Source: Deltaproteobacteria bacterium (GTDB lineage Bacteria; Myxococcota; Polyangia; Haliangiales; Haliangiaceae). Taken from it: 7,681 nucleotides of DNA. Below, piece by piece: positions 1 through 6,550 of the stretch; the stretch's first letter is position 1; each line of letters begins with the position of its first letter. The translations under genes and the position numbers were made by a program. A model generated the notes under the pieces. That model saw only the letters and a program-made list of their open reading frames with translations. It did no database searches and was not told the origin of the DNA. The DNA lies in the NCBI GenBank assembly GCA_018262455.1, contig JAGSPR010000333.1, forward strand, positions 1-7,681, given 5' to 3'.

Positions 1-738
1 GCTGGCGCCGTGTCCCTGACGCTCGGCAAGGGCAAGATCGTGATCGGCGGCTCGACGCTGAACATCAACTTCTCGTCGAGCGCCGTGGCCAAGCCGCTCT
101 CGCTCGCACCATCGGTGAACTACGGCGTCAGCGACAAGCTGACCATCGGCCTCAGCCACGACGGCGGCACCACGGAGTTCACGCCGCGCCCCGCGGTCGG
201 CGCGGGCATCTGCGTGTCCGGCGAGAGCAACGGCTGCGGCAAGGTCTATGACAACCTCGGTGTCGACGCGCTGTTCAGCCTGTCGGCGGGCAAGTTCAGC
301 ATGGCCGCCCATCCGGGTCTCGACATCCGGCACCTCGATCCGTTCACGTTGTCGTTGCGGGTCGGCGTGCTCGGTCGCTACGAGCTCGCCCCGAAGGTCG
401 CGCTCGTGTTCGATCCCCGCGTGTCGATCGGCATCACCGAGCGCGACGGCGCGACCGTCGCCGGCGTCACGGTCGGTGGAAACAAGGAGCAGCTCGATAT
501 TCCGGTCTACGTCTGGTTCGCGGCGAGCGACAAGCTGTCGGCCTACGTGTCGACCGGAATCTTCGGCCCGCTCGACGGCTTCGGCGATGCCTACTCGATC
601 CCGGTCGGGCTCGGCGCCACGTTCAAGGTCAACGAGAAGCTGGGCGTCGGTGGCGACTTCTGGTTCCCCAACCTGGCGGGCAAGGGCAACACGGCGGACC
701 TGCGCTTCCTCGGCCTCCGCGTCGCGTACGCGCTCTAG
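1..738 (+). CDS. Probable outer-membrane beta-barrel protein, 5' end outside the window
   Basis: The reading frame is open from base 1 (first residues AGAVSLTLGKG) to the TAG at 736-738, giving 245 visible residues with no signal peptide, so the true start lies upstream; the GTG at base 10 is only an internal codon. The protein alternates short strands rich in Gly, aromatic and small residues with polar turns (for example LSLAPSVNYGVSDKLTIGL, VALVFDPRVSIGI, LGVGGDFWFPNLAG, FLGLRVAYAL). This is typical of outer-membrane barrels of the OmpA/OMP_b-brl kind, and the last strand reaches the C-terminus, as usual for such proteins. Two cysteines in GICVSGESNGCGKVYDN could form a disulfide in an extracellular loop. 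No enzymatic motif is visible. Ligand and specific role are unknown. The barrel call is inferred from strand pattern, not from a recognised family signature. Confidence 0.65.
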   Translation, partial: AGAVSLTLGKGKIVIGGSTLNINFSSSAVAKPLSLAPSVNYGVSDKLTIGLSHDGGTTEFTPRPAVGAGICVSGESNGCGKVYDNLGVDALFSLSAGKFSMAAHPGLDIRHLDPFTLSLRVGVLGRYELAPKVALVFDPRVSIGITERDGATVAGVTVGGNKEQLDIPVYVWFAASDKLSAYVSTGIFGPLDGFGDAYSIPVGLGATFKVNEKLGVGGDFWFPNLAGKGNTADLRFLGLRVAYAL

Positions 739-753
739 TCAGTCGACTGCAGA

Positions 754-770
754 CGGGGAAGCATTCCCCG
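754..770 (+). repeat. Short perfect hairpin after the first gene
   Basis: CGGGGAA, loop GCA, TTCCCCG: seven perfect base pairs with a 3-nt loop, starting 16 bp after the stop codon at 738. No T-run follows directly, but it lies just before the terminator-like hairpin at 774-800. It may strengthen termination or protect the 3' end of the upstream mRNA. Just before it, CAGTCGACTG (740-749) is also a perfect palindrome. Confidence 0.4.
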
Positions 771-773
771 ATG

Positions 774-800
774 AAGGGCACCGGCGATGTCGGTGCCTTT
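774..800 (+). terminator. Rho-independent terminator-like hairpin for the barrel gene
   Basis: The stem AAGGGCACCG (774-783) pairs with CGGTGCCTTT (791-800), with one G-T wobble and a loop GCGATGT. The core GGCACCG/CGGTGCC is perfect and is followed by TTT, then a C, so the T-tract is short. Its place 36 bp downstream of the stop of the first gene and 135 bp before mltA suggests it ends the upstream transcript, so mltA is transcribed separately. Confidence 0.6.
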
Positions 801-887
801 CGGCGTTTCGGGGGCCGTGTGCGAGATCCTCTCGCCCTTGTTGGGAGCCCTCGTTGCGACTGGCCCGACGAGTCTCGGCGAGGCGGG

Positions 888-903
888 CGCAAACGAATTT
901 GCG
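888..903. promoter_or_regulatory. Inverted repeat upstream of the MltA gene
   Basis: CGCAAA, CGAA spacer, TTTGCG: a perfect 6-bp inverted repeat with a 4-bp centre, ending 31 bp before the ATG at 935. It could be an operator in the promoter region or a small hairpin in the 5' leader. No convincing -35/-10 pair was found next to it, so its role is open. The rest of the 739-934 gap, apart from the two hairpins at its left end, shows nothing recognisable. Confidence 0.3.
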
Positions 904-934
904 TAGTGGCTCGGGCGTTGTCATCGTTCGAAGA

Positions 935-2242
935 ATGCGGGGCCCCCTCCTTCTCGTGCTCATCGCGGCGTGCGGCAATTCTGCGGCGGGACCTCGCGAT
1001 ACGCCGGTGCCACGCGACGCGGGCGTCGCGACCGCCACGCCCGCCGGCGACGCCGGGCCGGCAGCAGGCAGCGCTGCGGACAGCACCCTCGGGATCGAGC
1101 CGTGCTCGTCCGACGAGCCGGACGTGGCGCCACCCGCGCACGACACGCTGAAGCTCACGAAGACCACGTTCAAGGATCTGCCCGGCTGGGCCGACGACAA
1201 GCATGCCGAGGCGGTGCCTTCGTTCCTGCGATCGTGCGAGAAGCTGGCCGCGCTCGGCGACAGCGAGCCCGTGGGCCACGACGGCCACGGCGGGATCGCC
1301 AGGCAGTGGCGCAAGGCGTGCGCGGCCGCAGCCAAGCTTCCGGCCGGCGACGATGCGGCCGCGCGCACGATGTTCGAGACCGAGTTCGAGCCCCACGTCG
1401 CGGCCGGCAAGACGGGCACCGGCGGCAAGCTGACCGGCTACTACGTCCAGGAGATGCGCGGGTCTCGCAAGCAGGGCGGCAAGTTCCAGACCCCGGTCTA
1501 TGCGCGTCCCAAGGACCTCGTGATGGTCGATCTCTCGCAGCACATCAAGGACGCGCACGGGCGCCGGATCTGGGGCCGGCTCGACGGCAAGGGCGCGCTG
1601 GTCCCGTCCCACACGCGCGCCGAGATCCGCAAGGGCGCGCTCGCGGGCCAGGGCCTCGAGCTGGTGTACATCGACGACCCGATCGATCTGCTGTTCGCGC
1701 AGATCGAGGGCTCGGCGAAGGTGAAGCTCGATGACGGCACCTCCCTGTGGCTCGAGTTCGCGGGCAAGAACGGGCGGGCGTACAAGGGTGTCGGCGGCGT
1801 GCTGAAGGGCCTGGGCGCGCTCGCGGCGCCAGGCAGCGGCACGATGCAAGGCATCCGCAAGTGGTTCGAGGATCACCGCGGCCGGTGGAACGAGGTCACC
1901 GACCAGGTCGCCTCGTACGTGTTCTTCCACGAGTCGAAGCTGGCGGGCGCGGTCGGATCGCAGATGGTGATCCTGACGTCGCGCCGCTCGATGGCGGTCG
2001 ATCGCGCGTTCATCGCCGCGTCGACGCCGATCTGGGTCGACACCCGCGCGCCGGTGGTCGGGACCAAGACCACCGCGCCGTGGCACCAGCTGCTGATCGC
2101 GCAGGACACCGGCGCCGGGATCCAGGGCGCGGTGCGCGGCGACATCTACTGGGGCGACGACGCGGCGGCCGCCGAGCTCGGTGGACGGATGGGCGGCCCG
2201 GGTCGCTACTGGCTGCTGCTTCCGAGGGGCGTGGCGAAGTAG
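935..2242 (+). CDS. mltA: MltA-family membrane-bound lytic murein transglycosylase (lipoprotein)
   Basis: 435-aa lipoprotein. MltA enzymes cleave the MurNAc-GlcNAc bond of peptidoglycan with formation of 1,6-anhydroMurNAc, acting at the inner face of the outer membrane. The ATG at 935 is chosen because it starts a lipoprotein signal, MRGPLLLVLIAAC, with lipobox IAAC and Cys13. The open frame further upstream reads low-quality Arg/Ser-rich sequence, and there is no strong Shine-Dalgarno. An Ala/Pro/Asp-rich linker covers about 14-70. The MltA core runs from about 140: LTGYYVQEMRGS (166-177), PVYARPKDLV (187-196), then AQIEGSAKVKLDDG and FAGKNGRAYKGVG (about 255-288). The C-terminal 3D domain (340-430) contains RRSMAVD, PIWVDT, AQDTGAGIQG and RGDIYWG. 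Asp403 of RGDIYWG aligns, by memory of the family, with catalytic Asp308 of E. coli MltA. D370 and D391 complete the three-Asp signature. GRMGGPGRYWLLLPR is the usual C-terminus. The gene converges on the minus-strand PHP gene with only 15 bp between stops and no clear terminator. Confidence 0.93.
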   Translation: MRGPLLLVLIAACGNSAAGPRDTPVPRDAGVATATPAGDAGPAAGSAADSTLGIEPCSSDEPDVAPPAHDTLKLTKTTFKDLPGWADDKHAEAVPSFLRSCEKLAALGDSEPVGHDGHGGIARQWRKACAAAAKLPAGDDAAARTMFETEFEPHVAAGKTGTGGKLTGYYVQEMRGSRKQGGKFQTPVYARPKDLVMVDLSQHIKDAHGRRIWGRLDGKGALVPSHTRAEIRKGALAGQGLELVYIDDPIDLLFAQIEGSAKVKLDDGTSLWLEFAGKNGRAYKGVGGVLKGLGALAAPGSGTMQGIRKWFEDHRGRWNEVTDQVASYVFFHESKLAGAVGSQMVILTSRRSMAVDRAFIAASTPIWVDTRAPVVGTKTTAPWHQLLIAQDTGAGIQGAVRGDIYWGDDAAAAELGGRMGGPGRYWLLLPRGVAK

Positions 2243-2257
2243 CCTGACCTAGCCTCG

Positions 2258-3877
2258 CTACAGCGGGACGTCGGCATCGCCGCGCTTCCACCGGCCGTCG
2301 CCGTCCGCATCGACGAGGATCGGGCTCGCGATCGCGAACGGGGTGACGCCCGGGCGGTTCCAGCGATCCTTCTGGTACGTGCCGGTCTGCTCGAGCGGCA
2401 GCGGCGTGTCCCCATCGGCCGTGATGCCGATCCAGGTGTCGGCGGTGCCGACCTGGATCGGCCCTTTCCACCGGTGGGTCCGCGCGTTCGCGGGGACATC
2501 GATCGTCTGGACCAGCGTCGGGCCGCTCGCGGTGCCCACGGTGATCCGGATCCGCTCGACGTGGACGAAGCGCGCCTGCTGGACCGTGACGTCGACCCAG
2601 ACCGCACCGCTGCCGTGCAGGGTCTGGCCCGGCCCGACCGTCGGCGTGGCGCCCTGGTGCGCGGCGACCTCGACGTCGAGCCACGGCCCGCTCGTCGCGA
2701 CCACGCGGCGCGCCCGGATCGCGGCGACGAACCCGGCCTCGTCGAACGGCGCGGTCCGCGGATCGTCGACGAACACGTAGTTGCGCGTGGTGCCGTCGAG
2801 CACCCAGTTGAGATCGTGGGTGTCGCTGTTGCCCAGCGGCGCGATCAGGTGACCGTGATCGATCAGGGTGTAGAAGTCGCGGACACCGGCGTCGAACCGG
2901 CGATCGCCCGCCACGTTGAACGCGGTGTAGCCGGCGAGCACCTCGACGGCGTCGAACCCGAGCGGGAACGGCGGGGGCCACGCGACGCCATTCCAGCCGG
3001 TGCCGTCATACAGCGCGTTGACGCGAAACCGGGGATGATTGAGCTGCACGATCGGATGGCCAGGGAGCGCGCGACCGCGCTGGAACAGCTGGTCGGCGGT
3101 GGCGTGACGGAGCTCGTCGTCCGAAGGGCTGCCCCCGCGGGGCGCGGTGCGATCGATCGCGACGGGGTACACGCCGACGTGCAGCTGCTCCGCCGTCAGC
3201 TCGTTGGACGCCATCGACGCGACCACCTGCCCGAGCCCGAGCTCGGCGATCTCGGCGTCGAGATCGCCGGTGGTGTTGTGATCCGAGAGCGCGATCACCT
3301 GGATGCCCGCGGCGACCTGCGCGGTCACCCGCTGCGGGTTCGGCACCGTCGAGTCGTTGGAGGCACGGGCATGGACGTGGAGATCCGCGGCGAGCGTGCC
3401 GTCCGGGGTCCAGGCCCGCTCGAGCGAGATCGCGAGCTCGACGCGCCCCCGCCCCGCCGACAGGTCGACCTCGCCCTCCCAGCGCTCGTACTCGATGCCG
3501 CGCCAGGCCCACACCTTGTAGCGCCCGTACGGGATCGCCGGCGACGGCACGCAGCTGTCGGCGCCGACCGGGACGTCCGCGGCGCCGGTCGCGAGGATGA
3601 TCCCGTCCCACGATCCGATGACGCCGGGCGCGATCACGCACGCCGCCGCGCCCTGCCGCTTGCCATACAGATCGATGTTGCCCATGTGGACGGCGGTCCC
3701 GGCCGCGTCGAACAGCAACACCCGTGCACCGACCGGCGTGCCGCGATCGGTCACCCGCAGCACGAGCACCGTCGAGCTCGCGGCGGGCTCGACGCCCCGC
3801 GAGCGCCACCACACGAGCGCGACCGCGACCGCGACCGCGACCACCACGAGCCCGGTCGCGAGCCGCGCCCGGGTCAT
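2258..3877 (-). CDS. Membrane-anchored PHP-type metallohydrolase (CehA/McbA-like)
   Basis: 539 aa, ATG at 3877-3875, overlapping the stop of the preceding gene by ATGA. The N-terminus MTRARLATG plus a Val/Ala helix (about 7-24) is a signal anchor or signal peptide, placing the enzyme outside the inner membrane. Residues about 36-155 form a beta-rich region like carboxypeptidase-regulatory/Ig modules (VLVLRVTDRGTPVGARVLLFD). The PHP domain follows at about 160-400: D165-L-H167-V-H169 (DLHVH), S198-DHN, E226 in SNELT, NHPR with H281, and SDTH with D352/H354. All are expected metal ligands of this phosphoesterase-like fold, so an active metal centre is likely. Family members hydrolyse carbamates (CehA, McbA) or unknown substrates; the substrate here cannot be named. 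A C-terminal beta domain ends in DADGDGRWKRGD (523-534), a calcium-type EF-hand-like loop. No good Shine-Dalgarno is visible, so translation probably depends on coupling to the upstream gene. Confidence 0.85.
   Translation of the reverse strand: MTRARLATGLVVVAVAVAVALVWWRSRGVEPAASSTVLVLRVTDRGTPVGARVLLFDAAGTAVHMGNIDLYGKRQGAAACVIAPGVIGSWDGIILATGAADVPVGADSCVPSPAIPYGRYKVWAWRGIEYERWEGEVDLSAGRGRVELAISLERAWTPDGTLAADLHVHARASNDSTVPNPQRVTAQVAAGIQVIALSDHNTTGDLDAEIAELGLGQVVASMASNELTAEQLHVGVYPVAIDRTAPRGGSPSDDELRHATADQLFQRGRALPGHPIVQLNHPRFRVNALYDGTGWNGVAWPPPFPLGFDAVEVLAGYTAFNVAGDRRFDAGVRDFYTLIDHGHLIAPLGNSDTHDLNWVLDGTTRNYVFVDDPRTAPFDEAGFVAAIRARRVVATSGPWLDVEVAAHQGATPTVGPGQTLHGSGAVWVDVTVQQARFVHVERIRITVGTASGPTLVQTIDVPANARTHRWKGPIQVGTADTWIGITADGDTPLPLEQTGTYQKDRWNRPGVTPFAIASPILVDADGDGRWKRGDADVPL
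3819..3842 (-). repeat. Hexanucleotide tandem repeat in the membrane helix of the PHP protein
   Basis: Four perfect copies of GCGACC (plus strand) lie within the codons for residues 13-20 of the PHP protein and encode the Val-Ala steps of its N-terminal helix. Because the unit is 6 bp, copy changes would lengthen or shorten the helix by two residues without a frameshift. Confidence 0.7.
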
Positions 3878-4560
3878 TTCAACTGGAACTCGGCGCCGGC
3901 CGTGACGGCGAGGCCGAGCTGCGGCTCGGTGCCGAGCCCGCGCCCGAACTTGCCGACGCCGATCATGAGCTCGCCCATCCCGACCAGCGCGACCACCGGT
4001 GACACCCGCGCCCGCACGCCGGCGCCGAGGTGCAGCGGGATCGCGAGCCCCGACACGTCGTCGTCGCCGAACCGGACATACGAGATGCCGATCGCGGCCC
4101 GCGCGAACGGCCGGAACGCGCCCTTCGGCGCGAACAGCCGACGGACCCCCGCCGCGAGCTCGATCGCGCCGCCGTCGGCGATGCCGTGCTGGCACACCAC
4201 GACGTCCATGCGATCGCGGAAGCACGCGGCGTCCCCGCCGCCGAACGTGAACGACGCCGTGCCGTCGAACCAGTCCTGCGACGACAGCTGGTAGAGGTAG
4301 TGGCCCGTGATCCGCACGCCACCCGGCGTCACGCGCCCGCCGGTCGCGACGCCCATGCTGGCACCGACGCTCTGATCGCCCGGATCGGCGGCGACGTCGG
4401 CGACGTCGGCGTCCGCGGGCGCGGCACTCGTCGACGCGGCCGTCGCCCCCGGTGCGGAGGTCGTCGATGCGGCGGCCTCCGGGCCCGGGACGCTCGGATC
4501 ATCCGCCGACGCGAGCCGGCTGGTCGCCATCACGAGGAGCGCGATCAGTCGCCGTGACAT
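3874..4560 (-). CDS. Outer-membrane beta-barrel protein with Ala/Ser-rich N-terminal linker
   Basis: 228 aa. ATG at 4560-4558 is preferred over an upstream in-frame ATG at 4665 because it begins a clean Sec signal (MSRRLIALLVMATSRLASA, cleavage likely after A19) and has an AAGG Shine-Dalgarno at 4571-4568, 7 nt upstream; the longer form adds only Arg-rich sequence. A low-complexity Ala/Ser/Pro/Asp linker spans about 20-60, and part of it is encoded by a tandem 9-mer at 4390-4407. Residues about 68-228 are a barrel-like domain with alternating strands: GVRITGHYLYQLSS, GTASFTFGGGDAACF, GAIELAAGVRRLF, RPFARAAIGISYVRF, PLHLGAGVRARV and QLGLAVTAGAEFQLK. Cys113 and Cys123 may form a disulfide. It starts inside the 3' end of the Cys-rich lipoprotein gene (16-bp overlap) and shares ATGA with the PHP gene, so it is the middle member of a three-gene operon. 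It could be a small pore or a structural outer-membrane protein; no ligand is evident. Confidence 0.75.
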   Translation of the reverse strand: MSRRLIALLVMATSRLASADDPSVPGPEAAASTTSAPGATAASTSAAPADADVADVAADPGDQSVGASMGVATGGRVTPGGVRITGHYLYQLSSQDWFDGTASFTFGGGDAACFRDRMDVVVCQHGIADGGAIELAAGVRRLFAPKGAFRPFARAAIGISYVRFGDDDVSGLAIPLHLGAGVRARVSPVVALVGMGELMIGVGKFGRGLGTEPQLGLAVTAGAEFQLK

Positions 4561-4883
4561 ACCATCGCCTTGCCGCCGGCCACGCCACGGACGTCGCGCT
4601 CCTTGCATCTCCAGCCCGTGCCGAGGAACGCGCAGCTCGCGTCGTCGACGCAGTCGAACAGGCAAGCGCCGCCTTCATCGTCGACGCACGTCGCGGCGTC
4701 GGGACACTCACTCGAGGCGTTGCAGACCACCGTGCAGAAGCCGGCGGGGTAGTCCGTGCTCGGCGGCAGACAGCGACCGTCACAATCAGCGGACGTCTCG
4801 CAGATCGCGCCGAGCGTCCGCGACACATCGGAGCCGGCCCCGCATCCCGCGAGTGCGACGACCATCATGAGCGCGAACCTCAT
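4545..4883 (-). CDS. Small cysteine-rich lipoprotein
   Basis: 112 aa. ATG at 4883-4881 starts a typical lipoprotein signal, MRFALMMVVALAGC, with lipobox LAGC and Cys14 as the lipidated residue. The mature part holds 12 further cysteines (28, 34, 38, 50, 54, 60, 66, 74, 78, 84, 93, 109), an even number that would allow six disulfides. Spacing such as C-x5-C-x3-C (28-38) and CPDAATCVDDEGGACLFDC resembles the short EGF/EB-like Cys modules common in myxobacterial lipoproteins. Such proteins are expected on the outer membrane or cell surface. No catalytic motif is present and the function is unknown. It is the first gene of the overlapping trio with the barrel protein and the PHP hydrolase. Upstream is a 63-bp gap holding an ATTCGAAT palindrome (4921-4928) but no clear promoter. 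Confidence 0.8.
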   Translation of the reverse strand: MRFALMMVVALAGCGAGSDVSRTLGAICETSADCDGRCLPPSTDYPAGFCTVVCNASSECPDAATCVDDEGGACLFDCVDDASCAFLGTGWRCKERDVRGVAGGKAMVCHGD

Positions 4884-4946
4884 CGGTCGCCAAGCTACCG
4901 CTCATCGTACCGGGACGCCAATTCGAATCGGGTTCGCACGCGCCGC

Positions 4947-5579
4947 TCAGCGCCGGCGGCGATGCGGCGCGGGCCCGGCGGCATGCGCGAGCGCCGACAC
5001 GAGTGCCTCGGCCGCGCGCGGCGAGCGCTTCGCGGCATCGATGAGCGGCTGGAGCGCGGTCTCGAGATCGGTGCCGATCCGCATCAGGCCCCGGGCGGCC
5101 CACCGGAGCTCGAGCGCGCGCTGCGCGGCCACCTCGCCGATCAGCACCGCGAACTGCGAGGTCGCGATCACCGCGAGCCGTGCGAGATCCGTGATCGCAC
5201 ACGCCGCGAGCCGACCTCCGCCCATCACCCAGTCGGCGAGGGGATTCCACGCATCGACGTCGACGACCGCGGCCTCGTCGGGCGCCTCCGGGATGGCGAC
5301 CACGTTGGGCGCGACCGCTCCACGATCGGGTGGCGTGATCACGACGTGGCGTTCATGGGCGCGCTCGAGGACGAGCATCCGAACGAACCGGCGCTCGCGG
5401 CGAGAATCGATCCGCGCGGCGACGAATCCGTCGAGGGTGGCCGCCGTGCAGCCGTCCAGCGCGTAGCGACGCTGCCGGCCATCGGGCATGCGCAGAGAAA
5501 CCGCGTCCATGTCGAGTTGCACCTCGGCCCGCGCGGAATAGAACGGAATCGGATCGCGATACAGGGCAGTCCGCCCCAT
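4947..5579 (-). CDS. Hypothetical protein, 210 aa
   Basis: Not recognised. The frame from ATG 5579-5577 to TGA at 4947 is the only one in this interval with a balanced composition and sensible fold pattern; the other frames give Arg/Ala/Ser-rich noise. There is no signal peptide. Residues 1-85 look like alternating beta strands (VQLDMDAVSLRMPDG, RRFVRMLVLERAHERHVVITPP), possibly a small PH-like or other beta domain. Residues about 112-200 look alpha-helical with a long, moderately hydrophobic stretch (RLAACAITDLARLAVIATSQFAVLIGEVAAQ) broken by Asp131 and Arg134, more like packed amphipathic helices than a membrane span. The C-terminus ends in HRRRR. It is probably cytoplasmic. It lies 63 bp downstream of the HTH-EIIA gene and 63 bp upstream of the lipoprotein gene on the same strand, so co-transcription with either is possible. 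A TATCAT box (5592-5587) just upstream of the start could be a -10, but no -35 is convincing. Confidence 0.6.
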   Translation of the reverse strand: MGRTALYRDPIPFYSARAEVQLDMDAVSLRMPDGRQRRYALDGCTAATLDGFVAARIDSRRERRFVRMLVLERAHERHVVITPPDRGAVAPNVVAIPEAPDEAAVVDVDAWNPLADWVMGGGRLAACAITDLARLAVIATSQFAVLIGEVAAQRALELRWAARGLMRIGTDLETALQPLIDAAKRSPRAAEALVSALAHAAGPAPHRRRR

Positions 5580-5642
5580 GGCCAGAATGATAGCGCCGGC
5601 TCCCAGCCCCGGAACAGGGGCCAGATCACACCTACGTCGGCC

Positions 5643-6533
5643 CTACTTCAGCTTGGCCCGGGCGGCCTTGGCCTTGGCCTTCTTGCCCTTGGCGCCCTCG
5701 ATCGCCGCGGCGCGCTTCTCGGCCGTGATGACCGCCGCGCTCTTCTGCGACTGCAGCCTGCGAATGGCCCGGAGCCGGAGCTGGCGGTCGAGGATCGGCT
5801 TGAACGCCGTCGCCTCGAGGATCTCGGGAACCAGCCCGGAGCGGACCTGGGCATCCTCCTTGAGCAGCAGCGCCCGGACCTGGTCCGGGGAGCTGAGCGC
5901 GCGCAACTTCGCGATCGTGGCCGGGTTGCGAAGGGCACGTGCGAGCCGTCCGAGGATCGGCAGGTGCAGCCGGTCGTACTTCAGCCCCAGCAGGAAGAAC
6001 AGATAGGTGGGGTTGCCGTCCGGCGAGCCGAACATGATGCCTTCCCACGACCGGCCGACGATGATGAACGGCCGGTGGATCTTGCCCTTGTCCTTCGCGC
6101 GGGTATGGAGAAAGGCGACCCCACCCTCCATCGCGGTGGACGACAGCGATTCGCGCTCGACGACCGCGCCGACGAACCAGGGCTTGTCGACGAGCCAGCC
6201 GTTCGTGTAGGCGCGGGCTGCCAGCTCCTCGATCACGCCGACGGGCGTCTTGGAGCGCAGCGTCGGGATGATCGCCTGGTCGGGGAGCAGATCTTCGAGC
6301 GGCAACTTCATGCCGTCGGGCACATCGGCGAAGCTCTCGTCTTCGCCGACAAGCTGCTCTTCGATCCAGGTGTCGATGGCAGCGCGCTTGAAGCGCCACT
6401 GCTTGTCGATCTGCAAGGATGGGATCTTGCCGGCCATCACGAGCTTTTGGACCGTCGCCTCGTCCAGGTGGAGGTAGGCCGCCAGCTCATGCATGGTCAG
6501 CAACTGCGCGTCGGTACCACGGTTTTTGCCCAT
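5643..6533 (-). CDS. HTH - PTS EIIA (PtsN-like) fusion regulator
   Basis: 296 aa. Residues about 10-58 are an excisionase/MerR-like winged HTH (LLTMHELAAYLHLDEATVQK, then KIPSLQIDKQWRFKRAAIDTWI). Residues about 75-225 are a PTS EIIA type-2 domain like nitrogen-PTS PtsN: VVERESLSSTAMEGGVAFLH (124-143), PFIIVGRSWEGIMFGSPDG, LFFLLGLKYDRLHLPILGRL, and a C-terminal helix region LRNPATIAKLRALSS. His143 is at the expected phosphorylation site, though the usual Pro before it is Leu. A basic tail (about 280-296, Lys/Ala-rich, ending AKLK) resembles histone-H1-like tails and may add non-specific DNA binding. Inferred role: a transcription factor whose activity depends on PTS phosphorylation. ATG 6533 is preferred; an in-frame ATG at 6584-6582 would give 313 aa but would place the TTCNNGAA palindromes inside the coding region. 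Neither start has a good Shine-Dalgarno. It is divergent from the PrsW-like gene. Confidence 0.85.
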   Translation of the reverse strand: MGKNRGTDAQLLTMHELAAYLHLDEATVQKLVMAGKIPSLQIDKQWRFKRAAIDTWIEEQLVGEDESFADVPDGMKLPLEDLLPDQAIIPTLRSKTPVGVIEELAARAYTNGWLVDKPWFVGAVVERESLSSTAMEGGVAFLHTRAKDKGKIHRPFIIVGRSWEGIMFGSPDGNPTYLFFLLGLKYDRLHLPILGRLARALRNPATIAKLRALSSPDQVRALLLKEDAQVRSGLVPEILEATAFKPILDRQLRLRAIRRLQSQKSAAVITAEKRAAAIEGAKGKKAKAKAARAKLK

Positions 6534-6550
6534 GTTCAGGAGTCCGGGGG

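Noticed and set aside
248..934. Upstream extension of the MltA frame back to base 248
   Set aside because: It overlaps the barrel gene and encodes Arg/Ser-rich sequence; the lipoprotein signal starting at 935 fixes the real start.
629..2086. Open frame (485 codons) antisense to mltA
   Set aside because: Opposes a gene with complete MltA motifs and shows only Arg/Ala-rich noise.
2239..2261. GTAGC...GCTAC pairing across the two convergent stop codons as a bidirectional terminator
   Set aside because: Only 5 bp of stem with a 13-nt loop and no T-run; probably chance from two facing TAG codons.
2474..4294. Long open frame (606 codons) on the plus strand
   Set aside because: Antisense to the PHP hydrolase with its full metal-ligand set; composition (Arg, Asp, Gly, His) is that of a shadow.
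4921..4936. ATTCGAAT and CGAA-TCGGG-TTCG as a terminator for the 210-aa gene
   Set aside because: The hairpin has only four pairs and no good T-run; kept as a note in the neighbouring gene entry.
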